The translations under genes were made by a program, and so were the position numbers. Positions 32,931 to 45,540 of a DNA stretch of 64,000 nt are shown one piece after another (position 1 is the first letter of the stretch; each line of letters begins with the position of its first letter). The notes under the pieces were generated by a model. The model was not told where the DNA came from. It did no database searches and worked only from the letters and a program-made list of their open reading frames with translations. The DNA is from Cyathus striatus. Taxonomy: Eukaryota > Basidiomycota > Agaricomycetes > Agaricales > Nidulariaceae. The stretch covers positions 4,092,001 to 4,156,000 of the forward strand of contig JAOVFP010000011.1 in the NCBI GenBank assembly GCA_025738555.1. Direction: 5' to 3'.

Positions 32931-34085
32931 AAGAAATGGCCGGTCAGTATCCGCAAAGTCCGAGCTCGGGTGGCGTATCTACCGCCATGATCAAGCCTCT
33001 CGAGGAGTACTGGAACTTGACTGGAACTTCCAAACTGCATTCACTAGCTAACATATCACTACTACTGGTGCGCTGGCACTCATCGACATCACCTGTACCG
33101 TGGTCTGCATCAAGTCTGCATCCTCCGGCCTCCAGTCTCCTCCGAGTCCCGACAACCCATCCCCCCCACCGGCATCTCACTCACACGGGCTACCCACTCC
33201 ACTCACCCGCTCCTTGCAATCTCTGAGCCTCTGTCTTCATAGAGTTGCGCACAGTCGTATATGACACCGATTAAGGCTTATCCACGCCCTTTCGTGCACC
33301 TCGTAGAGCCGCCTTTGGACGTTGCCCTCGATGCTCGAGTGTCTGGTAGTAAAGGCCGTTTCGTACGAAGCGGGTGCAGACCTCACCCAGGAGGAACCCG
33401 TGGACGATATCGGTGAAGAGTCTTGACCGATTTCCATCGGAGGAAGGGTACGTTTTTCGTTGATTGTATTCTATCTTTGTAGATCATTTGATTGATGGGT
33501 TTCGAGTCTAGGTCGAAGATAGTAATATTGGTACCTAAACAGGTAAGCTACGTCCCCCCACACCTTTACTCTTGCTGACCTGTTTCTGTAAGCGATATAG
33601 CCGTTACAGTCTTCCACTTTTCTCATCTCCCGCGACGCCGCCCTCGATGCGTTTTGTCAAGTTCTCATTTATAATGCTAGTCACGGGCGCTTAATCCGCC
33701 ATAGGCCAAAACAATGCCTCGATTTCGGAAATCCTGGGAGTTTGGCTGGGTCTAGGGAAGGGCAAAGGCAAGGATAGGGTCGTGGATGTTTACCCCGGCG
33801 TGGAGGAGAGTTTGGGATCGCCTCAGCTGATCTGGAGTGCGTTTACGCTTAAGGATTCATTGGAGGTTAGCCAGTTGCCAAGGGAGGAAGAGGAGGAGGA
33901 GGCGGAGGCAGAATTTTCGTCGCTGAGTACGCTTACGGTTGCGTTGTCGCCGCATGACCATCAACCGATACTGATAGAGGAGCCGTCTGCATCGACATAC
34001 CACCCACGCATTCTATGCATGACCTTGGAGAGGAGAGGCATCTGCTCCCAGCTCCTGTACGTGAAGATCATTGCTGAGGAGTGTC
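32931..34085 (+). repeat. Dispersed block R2, copy 3 (internally deleted)
   Basis: Like copy 4 it has the extra GTATCTACCGCCATGATCAA segment near the start and lacks most of the Pro/Thr-rich part. The acidic ORF (33782-34102) is shortened and shifted after the Pro-rich segment. Copies 3 and 4 form one subfamily, copies 1 and 2 the other. Confidence 0.7.
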
Positions 34086-34200
34086 ATTTTAGGTGGTGTT
34101 AAAGAAGTCCAGGAGCGCATGGTATGGTATGTATGAGAGTTGGATTGGTAGCGGTTTGAAGAAATCCTACTGGGTTATCTGAATTTACAGGAGGAACTTT
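34086..34200 (-). pseudogene. Fragment of family exon 1 start and promoter
   Basis: Matches the gene D start region (43673-43800) closely, including the start codon, the untranslated leader and the sequence around the TATA position. The gene body is absent: R2 joins directly to about 13 codons of exon 1. Confidence 0.75.
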
Positions 34201-34244
34201 GTGCTCCGCTATTTCCATTCTTTAATTGGTCACCGCGCACTGCA

Positions 34245-35290
34245 CTGTTTGTATCGAATCTACTCATTCTCTCTTCAACCCTTTTCATTCTATTATTTAG
34301 GTACGCTAAAAGCTCCGGATAAATCTCCATACTTCATATCTTTCGTTTTTAGAATTATTAGATTAATTTTAGGTAACGGTCTCTAGTGTTGCCACTGAAA
34401 GCAGAGTGCAACAATTTTATTGTGTTCTAATTACTCTGGTGCGAATTTTGTCAAGTCCAAGTCCCGAGCAAGTTACCACAAAAAATTGAAGAAGTCCCGA
34501 GCCGCAGCTTACAGCATTGGTACATCCTCTTTCATTGAACATTTCGTACGTGTCGCAGTATTGAGGAATCTCCTTCGGAATAATTTTTAAGGCACTTGAT
34601 TGTTGCTAGAGAGTAGTACATGTTTTGTTTATACCGGCTAGGGAATTCCTTTCTCCCGACGGCGGGACCCCATTCACCTGAGACAACCTGCTCCAGATTC
34701 CTGGGCCTAGTATTGACTCTCCTTGTATTCCAAGTTGAAGTTAATCAGGGAGCTATTTATGCGAATCAAATCATAAAATTTATCTTCCTTTGTGGAAGAA
34801 TTTCGCTCTCAAGGATAGCATATATCATATAAATATATATCACGTACCCACGCCACATGACCCATCTCCTATTCATAGCAACAGAAGTTTCCGTAAACAT
34901 ATATCGTTGCCGATCATCTGTAGTACATGATTCTAATAGAGGGCACAAATAGAACACAGCACTCACCTCAATTTCATGCGGTGCAACTAGTAATTTAAAG
35001 GGTCTTCGGCGGCTCGTGTGTGAGTCGATTAATTTCCATTGTTTTACTTCGTTGATTTCTGAAAATATCGATCATCGTGGGTGCTGCAGAATTGAAATAT
35101 CATTGAATCAAGTTAGATGAGAGTAACACGCGCCAGCTTCCAAATACAAATAGAAGCAGACGCTGAGAAATGCACAGGTATAACATCTACTTCTCTGGTA
35201 GATTGCTACAATATGTTACCGATGACTCGATCCTAGTACACTTATTAGTTAACCATCATCGTCACGCGATATCATGTAGCTGTAGGTTAC
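34245..35290. repeat. Segmental repeat, left arm (inverted copy of about 44230-45290)
   Basis: Reads as the diverged reverse complement of 44230-45290. Shared landmarks are CTAGTGTTGCCACTGAA, CCCGAGCAAGTTAC, CTCCTTGTATTCCAAGTTGAA and the TATATATCACGTACCCACG region. Its ORFs resemble part of the R1 ORFs, so this block and R1 share ancestry. No gene is inferred. Confidence 0.7.
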
Positions 35291-35589
35291 GAAGGGGATA
35301 TATTCATATAGTATAGTATTAGAAGAATAATATTCTGCGGAAGTCCTTGATTGTGATATAGCTCTACTGAGAAGAAGCCGATGCGAGTAAAATGGTAGCT
35401 ATAGTACAAAGCTATAACATATTCATTCAGTGTCGAATGCTAGTAAAATTCCAAAAACAGCTACAAATCTGTTTACTGTTTGAAGTGAAAATAAGTAGCT
35501 GTATGACCCTTGCACGACTGGATAAGAAACGACTCAAGTATATTCGGGTAATAGGTACACTCGTTGACCATAGACTGGTGAAAATACAA

Positions 35590-36100
35590 ATATAAAATAC
35601 AAGCAAACATCAGTTTCCATAGCAGATAGGACGTCGATTCTATATCGTGATGTTCAGCGCGGCCGCGAGTTCGGATCTGACAAAGATGTATTTCCCTTGG
35701 CATGGCGAAATGAAGTTTCTATCTATAAATCATATGACCTTCGTCATACATGGCGAGACTTGAAATAGAAACTTGAGCTTGAACGTTTGAACACGCGCTG
35801 AATGACTCCGAGATTAGTATGACTGGCACGGCAGTGCTACACACTGTGTAGTGTGCACTATTAGGTCTCCAATAACCGGCATTGCAAGTAGAGTCAGTTA
35901 GCTTCAGTTGGTTCGAGTTTCGCAGTGGGCCGCACAATGTTGGCACAATGCCACAAACAGTGAGAAAGCGGTGGGATCGTGACCGGAAATATTTACGTAA
36001 TCATGATTTGGTATAGCCGAAGCAAGCCTAGTACCGTCATCAACCATTATACGCGACAACAAAACTTGAAGCTGTGATTTCACATCATTTAGCACACATT
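35590..36100. repeat. Segmental repeat (direct copy of about 45280-45540)
   Basis: GGACGTCGATTCTATATC, ACAAAGATGTATTTCC and GAACACGCGCTGAATGA occur in the same order and orientation in both places. No gene seen. Confidence 0.65.
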
Positions 36101-36720
36101 ATACTATAAAAATTGTACATATGGATAGACATAATCATATAGAATCGCTTTGTATAATTTTTACCGCGCTGTGTTTTAGTAGGGAGTGAACATTTGCAAA
36201 ATAGTTGAGGGGACTGGATTTTGATCAAAACCATGTGGCGTGACAGCTGCTGATGGCAATACAGTTTATTACAAAACACTTCAAAATTAAAGATTGCCAA
36301 AGTCCGGATCATTAATATAAACAAAACCTCCTTGTCTTGCAACACTGAGCACTTCAGATTTCTAGTGATATCAGTGAACATAGATGCACTTTACTCATGA
36401 AAACATTTATACAAGTTTATTACATTGAATAATAGCACTTATGTTATAAAAAGTTAAATCAAGTACTTTTGTTGAGTAATACATGCCATGTATTTTTTGT
36501 AAATCTCATGTTTGGGGTAACTCTCCAACTTAATTTATGTGTCATATATCTATTTCAAAATATATCTGTAAAAATACTGTTGGAACTCATTCCTAGAATA
36601 CTATGCCTCAAAATACAAAAAGAATTGTAGTGATAGTCATAGATTTGAGGTGAGGAGAAGCCAATCAGTCGAATTTGTCATGTGAGGTGGGGGTGTCATG
36701 TTTAATGGTTGATGACTGTA
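36101..36720. other. Unassigned AT-rich sequence left of the large TIR element
   Basis: No supportable gene and no clear match elsewhere in the window. A short ORF at 36085-36381 (minus) has no recognisable feature. Confidence 0.4.
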
Positions 36721-36848
36721 TGGAAAGCCAGACAACCACACTCGACCATGTCAAAGTATTTGGGCTCTGACCTTCAGCTCTGTGGCTTGCCACATATATT
36801 CAGTTCAACTTCTCAGTTCTTCATTTGAATATTGAATATTAAATACTA

Positions 36849-38677
36849 TGGAAAGTCTAATGATCATGCTCAAACACATCAATTATAATTGACCTCTGGT
36901 GTCCGGCACCATGGCACCTTGGTTAGATATTGCAATCTCAGTTTTGGAATTTCATTTAAGTGAGGCTGAGTGCTTATTAACCAAAGCATGGTCATCTGGT
37001 AACTACTACATAGTATGTATGCTCAAACAATTATTTAGTTTGTTATAGTAAATAGAATAATATATCTATATGAGCTTCAATATAAGTAATTGTGGACTAG
37101 ATGAATTGATAATGTAAGTTATACTATGTGGTGCTCACATTAGGTGAACCAAACTTGTTGATACAATGTCCTCAGCTTGTTCTGAGTTATAATTTACATT
37201 GATATAAGAGAATCCGGACTCATATTACATGAAAGGTGTTAGTGTTCAACATATCAAGACATTCCAAATCACATTACATAATCTTCTGATCACATTGGCA
37301 CCACTTGTCCTTACATGTTCTGTTTGCATTCTCAGCCTATCCTCACCTCCCTACTTGCCCTGTTCCCACTTTTCTCAGGATGTACATCTTCGTGCACTGT
37401 TCTGATGTATACCCAACTCTTGTGACACTCCGAGCTCTCAAAATAGCTCTGACATCAGCACTGACACAAGACCCTGATGTTTGACAAGAAAACACTTGTA
37501 CCTCACAAACCTCAACTCACTGGATTTTCATACTCAAGTTTTCCATTCCTTACACATATTTCAGGCTATATCTTTTTTATTCTTCTACATTACTTTGTCC
37601 AATATACAATTCCTTGCCTAATTTAGATTTATTGGTTTTATTAGTATATAAATCCCTGTAGTTATTCTGCAGACCATCTAATTGAGTTTACTTTGTCTAG
37701 AACTCAATCTCTAACTCTCATAGGCCAGTTTAACACTAATTCTGTCAATTTATTCATTATCATGCTCTTTCCAACTATCTCTTCACACTGGAACTTCATC
37801 TGGAAGTTCAATCTCATTTATTACACTGCAACACTCATTTTACTTTTCTAACACCATTGTCTTCACCTTAGAATTCCCAGTCAGACAGACATCTTGATGA
37901 CTTGCATATTTTGTCTTTGTTAGGTACATGAAACCACACCTTCACCTCTTCATTGATTAGTGACTTGGGCTCACTTGTGACCATAAGGATGGAAACTTCC
38001 CCAAATTTACAGTCAGGCAACCTCTACATTTGCAAGATGAGGGAGCATACAAACATTTTGCATATCTGGTTCAACTAAAAATTCACCTTTGTAAGCCCCA
38101 GCTTATGACCTACTAAGCACCTATCATTTGCCTAATCCACTCTGACTCTAATTGAAGTAGTAGGTGCTTGGACCTGTGGTGTGTTGTACTGCAGTCTGTA
38201 CACCACAACCATTGTTTTCAACACAAATGTGTGTTTTTGTAAATTTACTTATATATCATGTACTCTGATTACCTACTCTGTGGTTTTTTTACCTTGGTCA
38301 TCACTCTGCATTTATAAGAAATACACTTTGTTTTTTGATAAATCAGTGCTGCAGCTTCTAATACAAAGCCCTGAAAAATATAACATGATATGAGTGTTGT
38401 GTTGCACATATTGTTTATATCTCGGTTTATATAGTCCACAGATGCTTATATCAGATATCTTACATATTTTATTTTATTTTACCACAATGAACTAAATAAT
38501 TTCTTGAGTGCACATACTAATAATTACCAGATAACCATGCTTCAATGAGTAAGTGCTTGGTCTCGCTTAAATGAAATTCTGAAACTGAGATTGTAATATC
38601 TAACTGAGATGCCACAGTGCCAGATACAGGAGATCAATTATAATTGATGCATTTGAGTGTGGTCGTTAGACTTTCCA
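36849..38677. mobile_element. Nested TIR element with about 200-bp TIRs and 9-10-bp duplication
   Basis: Starts TGGAAAGTCTAA and ends with its reverse complement. The TIRs extend about 200 bp at roughly 80% identity. Flanks are TTAAATACTA on the left and TAAAATACTA on the right, a 10-bp duplication with one mismatch. The continuation of the outer element across the site (ACCATTAATTCAAAG) is confirmed by the right end of the outer element. Long TIRs and a 9-11-bp duplication are typical of Mutator-like elements. No transposase is visible. Confidence 0.85.
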
Positions 38678-39898
38678 TAAAATACTAACCATTAATTCAA
38701 AGATCCACATTGTAGATACTGATCTATAAACCTATGCTGTAAAATATAATCTCACATTTCTTTCTCTATTTATGAAAATGATGCTAAGATACATGTTACA
38801 ATCTATAGTTTATACTTGTTTCTCAACTGGGCTGATGGTATGTCAATTCAATGTTAAGTTTATAAGGCAATATACTATAGAGTGGTGTGATATTTGAAGC
38901 TGCTTCCCACTAAAAGATGAATTTTCATTGAGATATATGTGAAATGGCTACAATTGACTAGTATAGTCAGTTAAAACTGAGGAGTGAGTGTTGCTGGAGT
39001 GTGGGGGATACATTTCATCTCCTCAAAGTTAATAGAAATTTGTGATTGCTCATTTCAGACAAGTTCAAACAATCAACAATAATATATTCAAACATTCTAT
39101 CTAATAAATTACTATATATTTTCATAAGGTGAAAGGAAGTGGTTCTTGTAAGTATGATCTAAGCATTATAAACTCCAAACTGATCACCACTTGTTTTCCT
39201 TGGCAATGATACAGAAATCACTGTAGCATATTGTGTATCACCAGGTCTGATTCCCCTAATAGACATAATGATAAGCACAATAACTTTAAGCATGATATAT
39301 ATGCTGGTGCTGATCAAATGAATTTGCTGGAGGATAATTTCCATGCTGTATCAGTCTCATATACAATAAGCAGTGTCATGGTGTATAAGTATTCTATTCA
39401 TCTTCCATGAATACCCAACAGAAGAACCTAAACAATGTTAATTAGGTATTCTTTAATTGCCAGTCCACTGGGCCTATGACTGGGAAATCCCATGCCACTG
39501 ATAGCTCATCAATGCATCAAGTCTCTGTTAGTAACAATTGTTCATCTGACAATTTCAGAGTGATACCAACAGTTTATTTACATGCAGATGGTTGCACTCA
39601 TATAGCACTCCCTTCCCTGTAACATCTTCACTCCTTATGACATTAAGAAAGTGTATACAAGACAACATCAATAAAATAAATGCGATGTGCATCCTTTGAA
39701 CAAGTTTTTGCACCAGACAACTCTTTTTGACAATTCATTCAGCTCTCTATTGTCGGGAATCTTTAGACTTGCAACACAGTTTAAATCAGGAAGCTGGAAG
39801 TTATTAACTTTATTATCACTAGTTAAAGATTACAGTAAACTATCCAAAATATAATAATACACATTTATTCTCATACTTTTTCAATCAATTATCTGTAT

Positions 39899-40430
39899 GT
39901 TTAAAAAGCACTAAAACTCATGTTCATGAACATAACTCTCTCTTCATCCAAGAATTGCACCCAAGCACTTAATTCTTCCTTTGACATTGTATGAATATAT
40001 GGCAAAGTTGACCAGATGGGCTCACTGAAACATTCATTATCTTGAAGTACACTTGGTTCTGTTACAAGCATCCACCATCCTTTCTTTCCCAGTCCTGAGG
40101 TAGTGCCATTGCCATGCCAATAAGCAATGGCATCATGTACTCTTCCCTTTCCAAAATCCATCACATGAGGCATGACAGTTTCAAGCGTTTTGACTCTGGT
40201 TATAAATCAGAAGGGCCTAATGTACCTCCCAGTACTGGAAGGACAAATAACTGCTGTAAGGTCATTTCCATAATTGAACCAGCAGGTGTTATGTGGTCCC
40301 CATGTCAACCAATTCAAATATGGTACATCAATAAACAAGATATCAGAAAATTCATCAATGTCCAAAGTTGGAATCAAAGGTTGAACAATGCTTAGCTGTG
40401 AACAATATCAATAGTAAATACTAAGAGAGA
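39899..40430 (-). pseudogene. Decayed spliced gene inside the large TIR element (unknown)
   Basis: Minus-strand segments read as coherent protein: LSIVQPLIPTLDIDEFSDIL, then FIDVPYLNWLTWGPHNTCWF and NYGNDLTAVICPSSTGRYIR, a TGA (about 40214-40216), then MPHVMDFGKGRVHDAIAYWH, KKGWWMLVTEP and LPYIHTMSKEELSAWVQF, ending SFSAF. Further upstream (to about 40530) LYEAHLPIYNLNPEDHKY may be another exon. The composition is rich in Trp and aromatic residues and not low complexity, so it was probably a real gene carried by the element. I do not recognise the family; it has no transposase motif I know. Confidence 0.5.
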
Positions 40431-42188
40431 ATTTTTGGATCAGTTATGAAATGGCCTTTCTTTGGAATAGTGTACTTGTGATCCTCTGGATTTAGATTGT
40501 AGATAGGAAGGTGAGCCTCATAAAGGCAGCTGCAGAAATGTCACAGTTGTCTCCTGTGCAACTCCCTCCTTTTGTAGATTCAGATCCTTCCAAAACCATT
40601 ACTGAACATGCTTATCCTGTATGTAATTTTGACATGCCTCTCACCACTCTGTAATTTACCTCCTATACAGATAGTTGATCAGTTTAGTGGAGGAGGAAAG
40701 CACCATCTTTTCTGTAACCTCTCCACATTCATTGTAAGAGTCATTTATAATTATCAATAGTCTTTCATACTGACAATTTCTCAAAGGGAGAATACCCAGT
40801 GGGCACACAAAGAAGATATGGTTCATTGGTAGGGTCTTGTTGTTCTCCCTCCTTCCCTTACCCCTCTTGATGCAGTGGGGTCATGGCCACTGTCTCCTCT
40901 TTACATCCCCTTTCCCTGTCTGTCCCTTCACCCTGTTAACACAATCCTTGGTGATTTTGATATGTTGTTGTACCCTTTTTGTCAGCTTTCTGGTATTATA
41001 TATCTTTGTGACATGCAACAAACTGAGATGCAAATGCAGCCAACATTAAGTGTGGAAACATGGTTCCTCAAATTATGCAAATTTTCTTGTTTGGCTATAG
41101 CCTTAGTAACAACGAAATGCTCAGAGGTGCTGGGTGCCAGTGTGGGTTTCATGCTGATGCACATGAAACATATCTGGAAGTTGATAACCACTGGCTTTCA
41201 TGGATTCCTTATTTCCAAATTCAAGGGTTCTCATGAATCAGGCTGGGAGATCATTTGGTTTGTTTTGGGACCTGACAGCTCTGAATATACAGGTTTCATT
41301 CTATGGTGTGAGAATATTATTCAATATTTTGGCCTCAGCTGGAGCCTGGGACACAATTTAAGTACAGCCAGATTAATCAGGAAAATTCTGGTTATGTATC
41401 ATTGTCCTTGGATATGTACTATAGCCACTATGAGTAAAAAATCTGTATTTGCTGATGTACCTCATCAGTCCAAAGTTTTATCAGACCCACCTAATGAATG
41501 CAAGTGTTGAACTTGTTTTTTGAACTTACTTATCATCCACTTCATACAGATCCAGGGAACAGAGCTCAAATTCAATACTCTGCCAATTTACTTGCAATCC
41601 ATATTATAATCCCTCCTCTAACAGGTAATAAGATAACACCACATGAGCAAAATGTTCTACATAATTAGACCCTCTTGTACCTCTACCCCTAAGCAGACAT
41701 CACCACACCACTTATTAAACTCTTATTTTACAATCCATACTATAATTCTTTAAAATTATTTGTTTCTGGGTTGTTATTGATTGTTATTGTTTTTTTTTTT
41801 GCAAACAAGGTTTCTGTCGACGTAGTCGACACTTCCAAGTCTTAGCATCATTTTCATAAATAGAGAAAGGAATGCGAGATTATATTTTACAGCATAGGTT
41901 TATAGATCAGTATCTACGATGTGGATCTTTGAATTAATGGTTAGTATTTAATATTCAATACGCAAACGAAGAACCAAGAAGTCGAACCGAATATATGCGG
42001 CAAGCCGCAGAGCCGAAGGTCGGAGCCCAAATACTTTGACATGGTCGAGCGTGGTTGTCCGGCTTTCCATACCATTCAGCTCCAATCACTAATTTTAAAT
42101 ACACAGTACCAGCTGTCGTTAACATACATGCTCAAGGTCTCCAGCTGAGTAATAATGGCTCATACATGGTATCCAGGAATCAAATATA

Positions 42189-43702
42189 CTATGTGTTCAA
42201 GGTGGTATCGGATAGGAATGAATTATCACTACGACCGCTACCTGTGTCCTTCATGTAGGGCGTAGTTGCGGTATCCTGTGGTTTTTCGACAGCAGTTTCT
42301 GGATCATCGTACGTTCTGACCAAGAAATTCAATGCCGTAGGTGCTGCACGCCGACCATTTTTTTCATCTTTGCCATTCGAAATCACCATATATACTAGAA
42401 GCACCACACTGGTGACTGTTATAATGGCTAGGCATGGGAGTAAGCCTGCGTAGTCTTCAATTACAATAGAAAAGTTAATATTCAACATAATTTCAGTAAA
42501 TTAAACACCAACCAATAATCGCGCCAAATCCTGGAGGAGCACCAGGCATCGTCCCTCTCAAAGTGGTGAAGGCAAAAAGCGTCGCGATAGGTATAGCGAA
42601 TACCTCCTTTGGCTGTTCGAACCTAAATATAACCTTCATTGTAGATCCAACAAATGCTAATGTGACCAGCCCTACAGAAAGTGCGTAAGTCTCATAGTAT
42701 TGTTGGTAAAGGTCGCTAGTTATGATCTTACAGATACCAATAACGATGGTAAAGACATAGATCTTTATTAGGCCACTACGTTGGAGTGTGATCGTGTTGA
42801 TGTAGGCGGCATCAAATAAACCACCTGAACCATCATCTGATGAAGCTGTGAAGCCGCTATTCAGTGTTTAGTACGTGAGCGAAGCCCCGGGAGGAGTGGT
42901 ACTTACACAGCAAGTCCTTCACTAAACCCAACTGTTATGTTGACTGGGTTGTTTGTCCCTGTTTCATTGCCATAAACAAATAGTTCTGCTTCATAGCTGT
43001 TCATACGCGAGTAGTAATAGACTAAATATTACTGCTAAAGGTTTCCAAATAGCTGCAAGACTTACACATCAAATGGGTAATCTTGAAGTGTTGAATCATC
43101 AACTTGATCACTTGTCCTAGCGCTAGTGAAAAGTAATGATTTGGTTCTGAAAACGGGGGATGTGGAGTAATCGGTATTATCTTCCGAGTCATTGGGATAC
43201 CATGTAAAGATAGGATCTTCTTGTATTTGGTTCGTCCGGTTGACATTGGAGCTGTCATCCCCGATCTGTAAAAGATTACTAATTGGTCATTCGAAATTAA
43301 TTGCTTAGTACCAATTGCCAAAGAAGCCAATTTAACCGTACTTATCAAAATATATACTGACAGGCGGACAAGTACTGTCACAATTGTCGGACAAGATAAA
43401 CCAATTCATAGTCATAGTCGATGCATCCGGGTCCACGGAAATAAGATCTGCTCCTAAAACGACCTTATAGTCGGGTTTGTTAGGTTGTAATTAGTTGACA
43501 TGCTTCAAGGGCTAGTACTCACTGTTCGGATATTGGAGCCGTCGTCATCACTTCCATCAAAGTTTCTGACTCTGAGTCCGTAGCCTACTCCAATGCCAGT
43601 GGAAATGCAAGTAATGCAAAATAGGACAAATGTGATTAGACAATAGATATGCCTGTTGCTACGAGTCAGTTTAGGTGGTATTAAAGAAGTCCAGGAGCGC
43701 AT
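42189..43702 (-). CDS. Four-helix membrane protein, family copy D (DUF4436-like)
   Basis: Exons on the minus strand: 43523-43702, 43342-43463, 43066-43278, 42907-42996, 42732-42856, 42513-42671 and 42189-42454, total 1155 nt (384 aa), no internal stop. Donors include GTACGG (intron 2) and GTTGGT (intron 6), both non-optimal, so splicing may be less efficient. The protein has helix 1 (CLITFVLFCITCISTGIGVG), an ectodomain with extra residues in exons 3 and 5, the YPFD motif, helices 2-4 with LRGTMPGAP, and a tail of about 60 residues that reads past SGRSD to SFLSDTTLNT. The tail extension exists because the stop codon used in copies A and F (GACAGTTAA) is changed here to GATAATTCA. The large TIR element ends 120 bp downstream. 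Confidence 0.85.
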
Positions 43703-43765
43703 GGTATGGTATATGCGAGAGTTAGATTGGTAGCGGTTTGAAGAAATCCTACTGAGTTGTCTGAA

Positions 43766-43771
43766 TTTATA
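43766..43771 (-). promoter_or_regulatory. TATA box of gene D
   Basis: TATAAA on the minus strand, 64 bp upstream of the start codon. Confidence 0.55.
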
Positions 43772-44229
43772 GGGGGAACTTTGTGCTCCGCTATTTCCAT
43801 CCTTCTATAATTGGTAGCCGCGCTAGACACTGAGTTGCAGTCAATGACAGATTGACGCCCAGAAGCTTGGAAAGATGCGTGCCTTCAGAAGCACTTGCAC
43901 GAAATCGTGTGCCAAGTGTACCCAGTATAGCATGTATAGTACAAGGACAACTGAGCTGATATGGATAATGATCATGAACAACTGGATGAGAAGAATAGAA
44001 TCTGGGTTGGTGAAGTAAGCGCAAGAAGATATTGTTCACGAATTACAATAATAGTGTTCCTGTATGGGAACTGACTTTTGCTTGTATTTTATGTTTGTAC
44101 TTGCACTAGCGTATGGTCAATGAGTGTACCTATTACTTGAATATACTTGGGTCGTTTCTTATGCGTTCAAGCAAGGGTCGTGCGGTTGCTTAATTTCGCA
44201 TGGAAAATATGGACGGTAGACAGATTTGT

Positions 44230-45540
44230 AGTTGTTTTTGGAATTTTACTATCATTCGATTCTGAACGAATATGTTATAACTTTGTACTATAGTTACCAT
44301 TCTTTGTATCTGTTCCGTCCCAGAAGAGCTATATCACAATCATAAGTTTCTGCTTCTACTTGGATTTGGAAGCTGGCGCGTGTTACCCTCACCCAACATG
44401 ATTCAACGATATTTTTAATTCTGCAACATCTACGATGATCGATATTTTCTGGAACATCAACGAAGTAAAACGATGGAAATTAATTTACTCACACACGAGC
44501 CGCCGAAGATCCTTTAAAACTACTAGTTGCACTGCATGAAATGGAGGGGAGTGCTGTATTCTACCTGTACCCTCTGTCAGGGTCATGTGGTTACGGATGA
44601 TCGGCAACGATATATGTTTATGGAAACTTATGTTGCTATGAATGGGAGATGGGTCATATGGCGTGGGTACGTGATATATATTTATATGATATAAGTATGC
44701 TATTCTCGAGAGCGAAGTTCTTCCACAAAGGAAGGTGAGTTTTATAAGTTGATTCGTATAAATAGCTCCCTGATTATCTTCAACTTGAAATACAAGGAGA
44801 GTCAATACTAGGCCCAGGAGTCTGGAGCAGGTTGTCTCAGGTGAATAAAGTCCCACTGTCGAGAGAAAGGAACTCCCTAGCCCGTATAAACAAAGCACTC
44901 ACTACTCTCTACTAGCGACGATCAGGTGCCTTAAAAATTTTTCAGAAGGAGATTTCTCAATACTACGGCACGTATGAAACGTTCAATGAAAGAGGATTTA
45001 CCATTGTACTAAGCTGCGGCTCAAAGCTTCTTCAATGTTTTGTTGTAACTTGCTCGGGACAATGACTTGACAAAGATTCGCACCAGAGTAATTCGAGCAC
45101 AATAGAAACTCCGCATTCAGTGGCAACACTAAAGACCGTTATCTAAAATTGACCTAATAATTCTGAAAATGAGTGGTACGAAGTATGAAGATTTATTCGA
45201 AGCTGTTAACGGACCTAAATAATAGAATGCAAAGCGTTGAAGAGAGAATGAGCAGATTCAATACTAGAACAGTTCGGTGAGCGGTGAGGACGTCGATTCT
45301 ATATCATATGTTCGTCGTGGCTGCGAGTTTGGACCTAACAAAGATGTATTTCCTTCGGCATGGAGAGATGAAGTTTCTCCCTATGAAACGTATGACCTTC
45401 GTAGTACATGGCGACTCGGAGACTTGAAATGAGAGCTTGATGTTTGTTGGTTTGAACACGCGCTGAATGACATGCCATTGCCAGAATAGCAGTGGGATCG
45501 TACCCGAAAAGATTTACGTAATCATGATCGAGTATAGCCG
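44230..45540. repeat. Segmental repeat, right arm
   Basis: 44230-45290 is the inverted partner of 34245-35290, and 45280-45540 is the direct partner of 35620-35960. The 137-residue ORF on the minus strand (44485-44898) parallels a shorter plus-strand ORF at 34620, but only the shared 70 residues are kept, so coding is doubtful. Confidence 0.65.

Larger units (their letters stand above)
36721..42069. mobile_element. Large CpG-depleted TIR element (5.35 kb, unclassified)
   Basis: The left end 36721-36848 and the right end 41940-42069 are inverted repeats starting TGGAAAGCC and running about 128 bp with about a dozen differences. The interior from about 36850 to 41810 is almost devoid of CpG (about a dozen by eye), whereas the right 250 bp is CpG-rich. 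I find no target duplication. It lies 120 bp downstream of the gene D stop codon. A second element (36849-38677) is inserted close to the left TIR, and a decayed spliced gene lies at about 39899-40430. The long TIRs suggest a Mutator-like element, but no transposase is recognised. Confidence 0.75.

Noticed and set aside
40875..41510. 211-residue plus-strand ORF in the CpG-depleted element
   Set aside because: No recognisable motif, no supporting splice pattern or paralogue, and stop codons are rarer by chance in this composition. Kept out of the gene list.
36711..42080. Target-site duplication for the 5.3-kb TIR element
   Set aside because: Left flank GATGACTGTA and right flank TACCATTCAG do not match; the element probably lies at a rearrangement junction.
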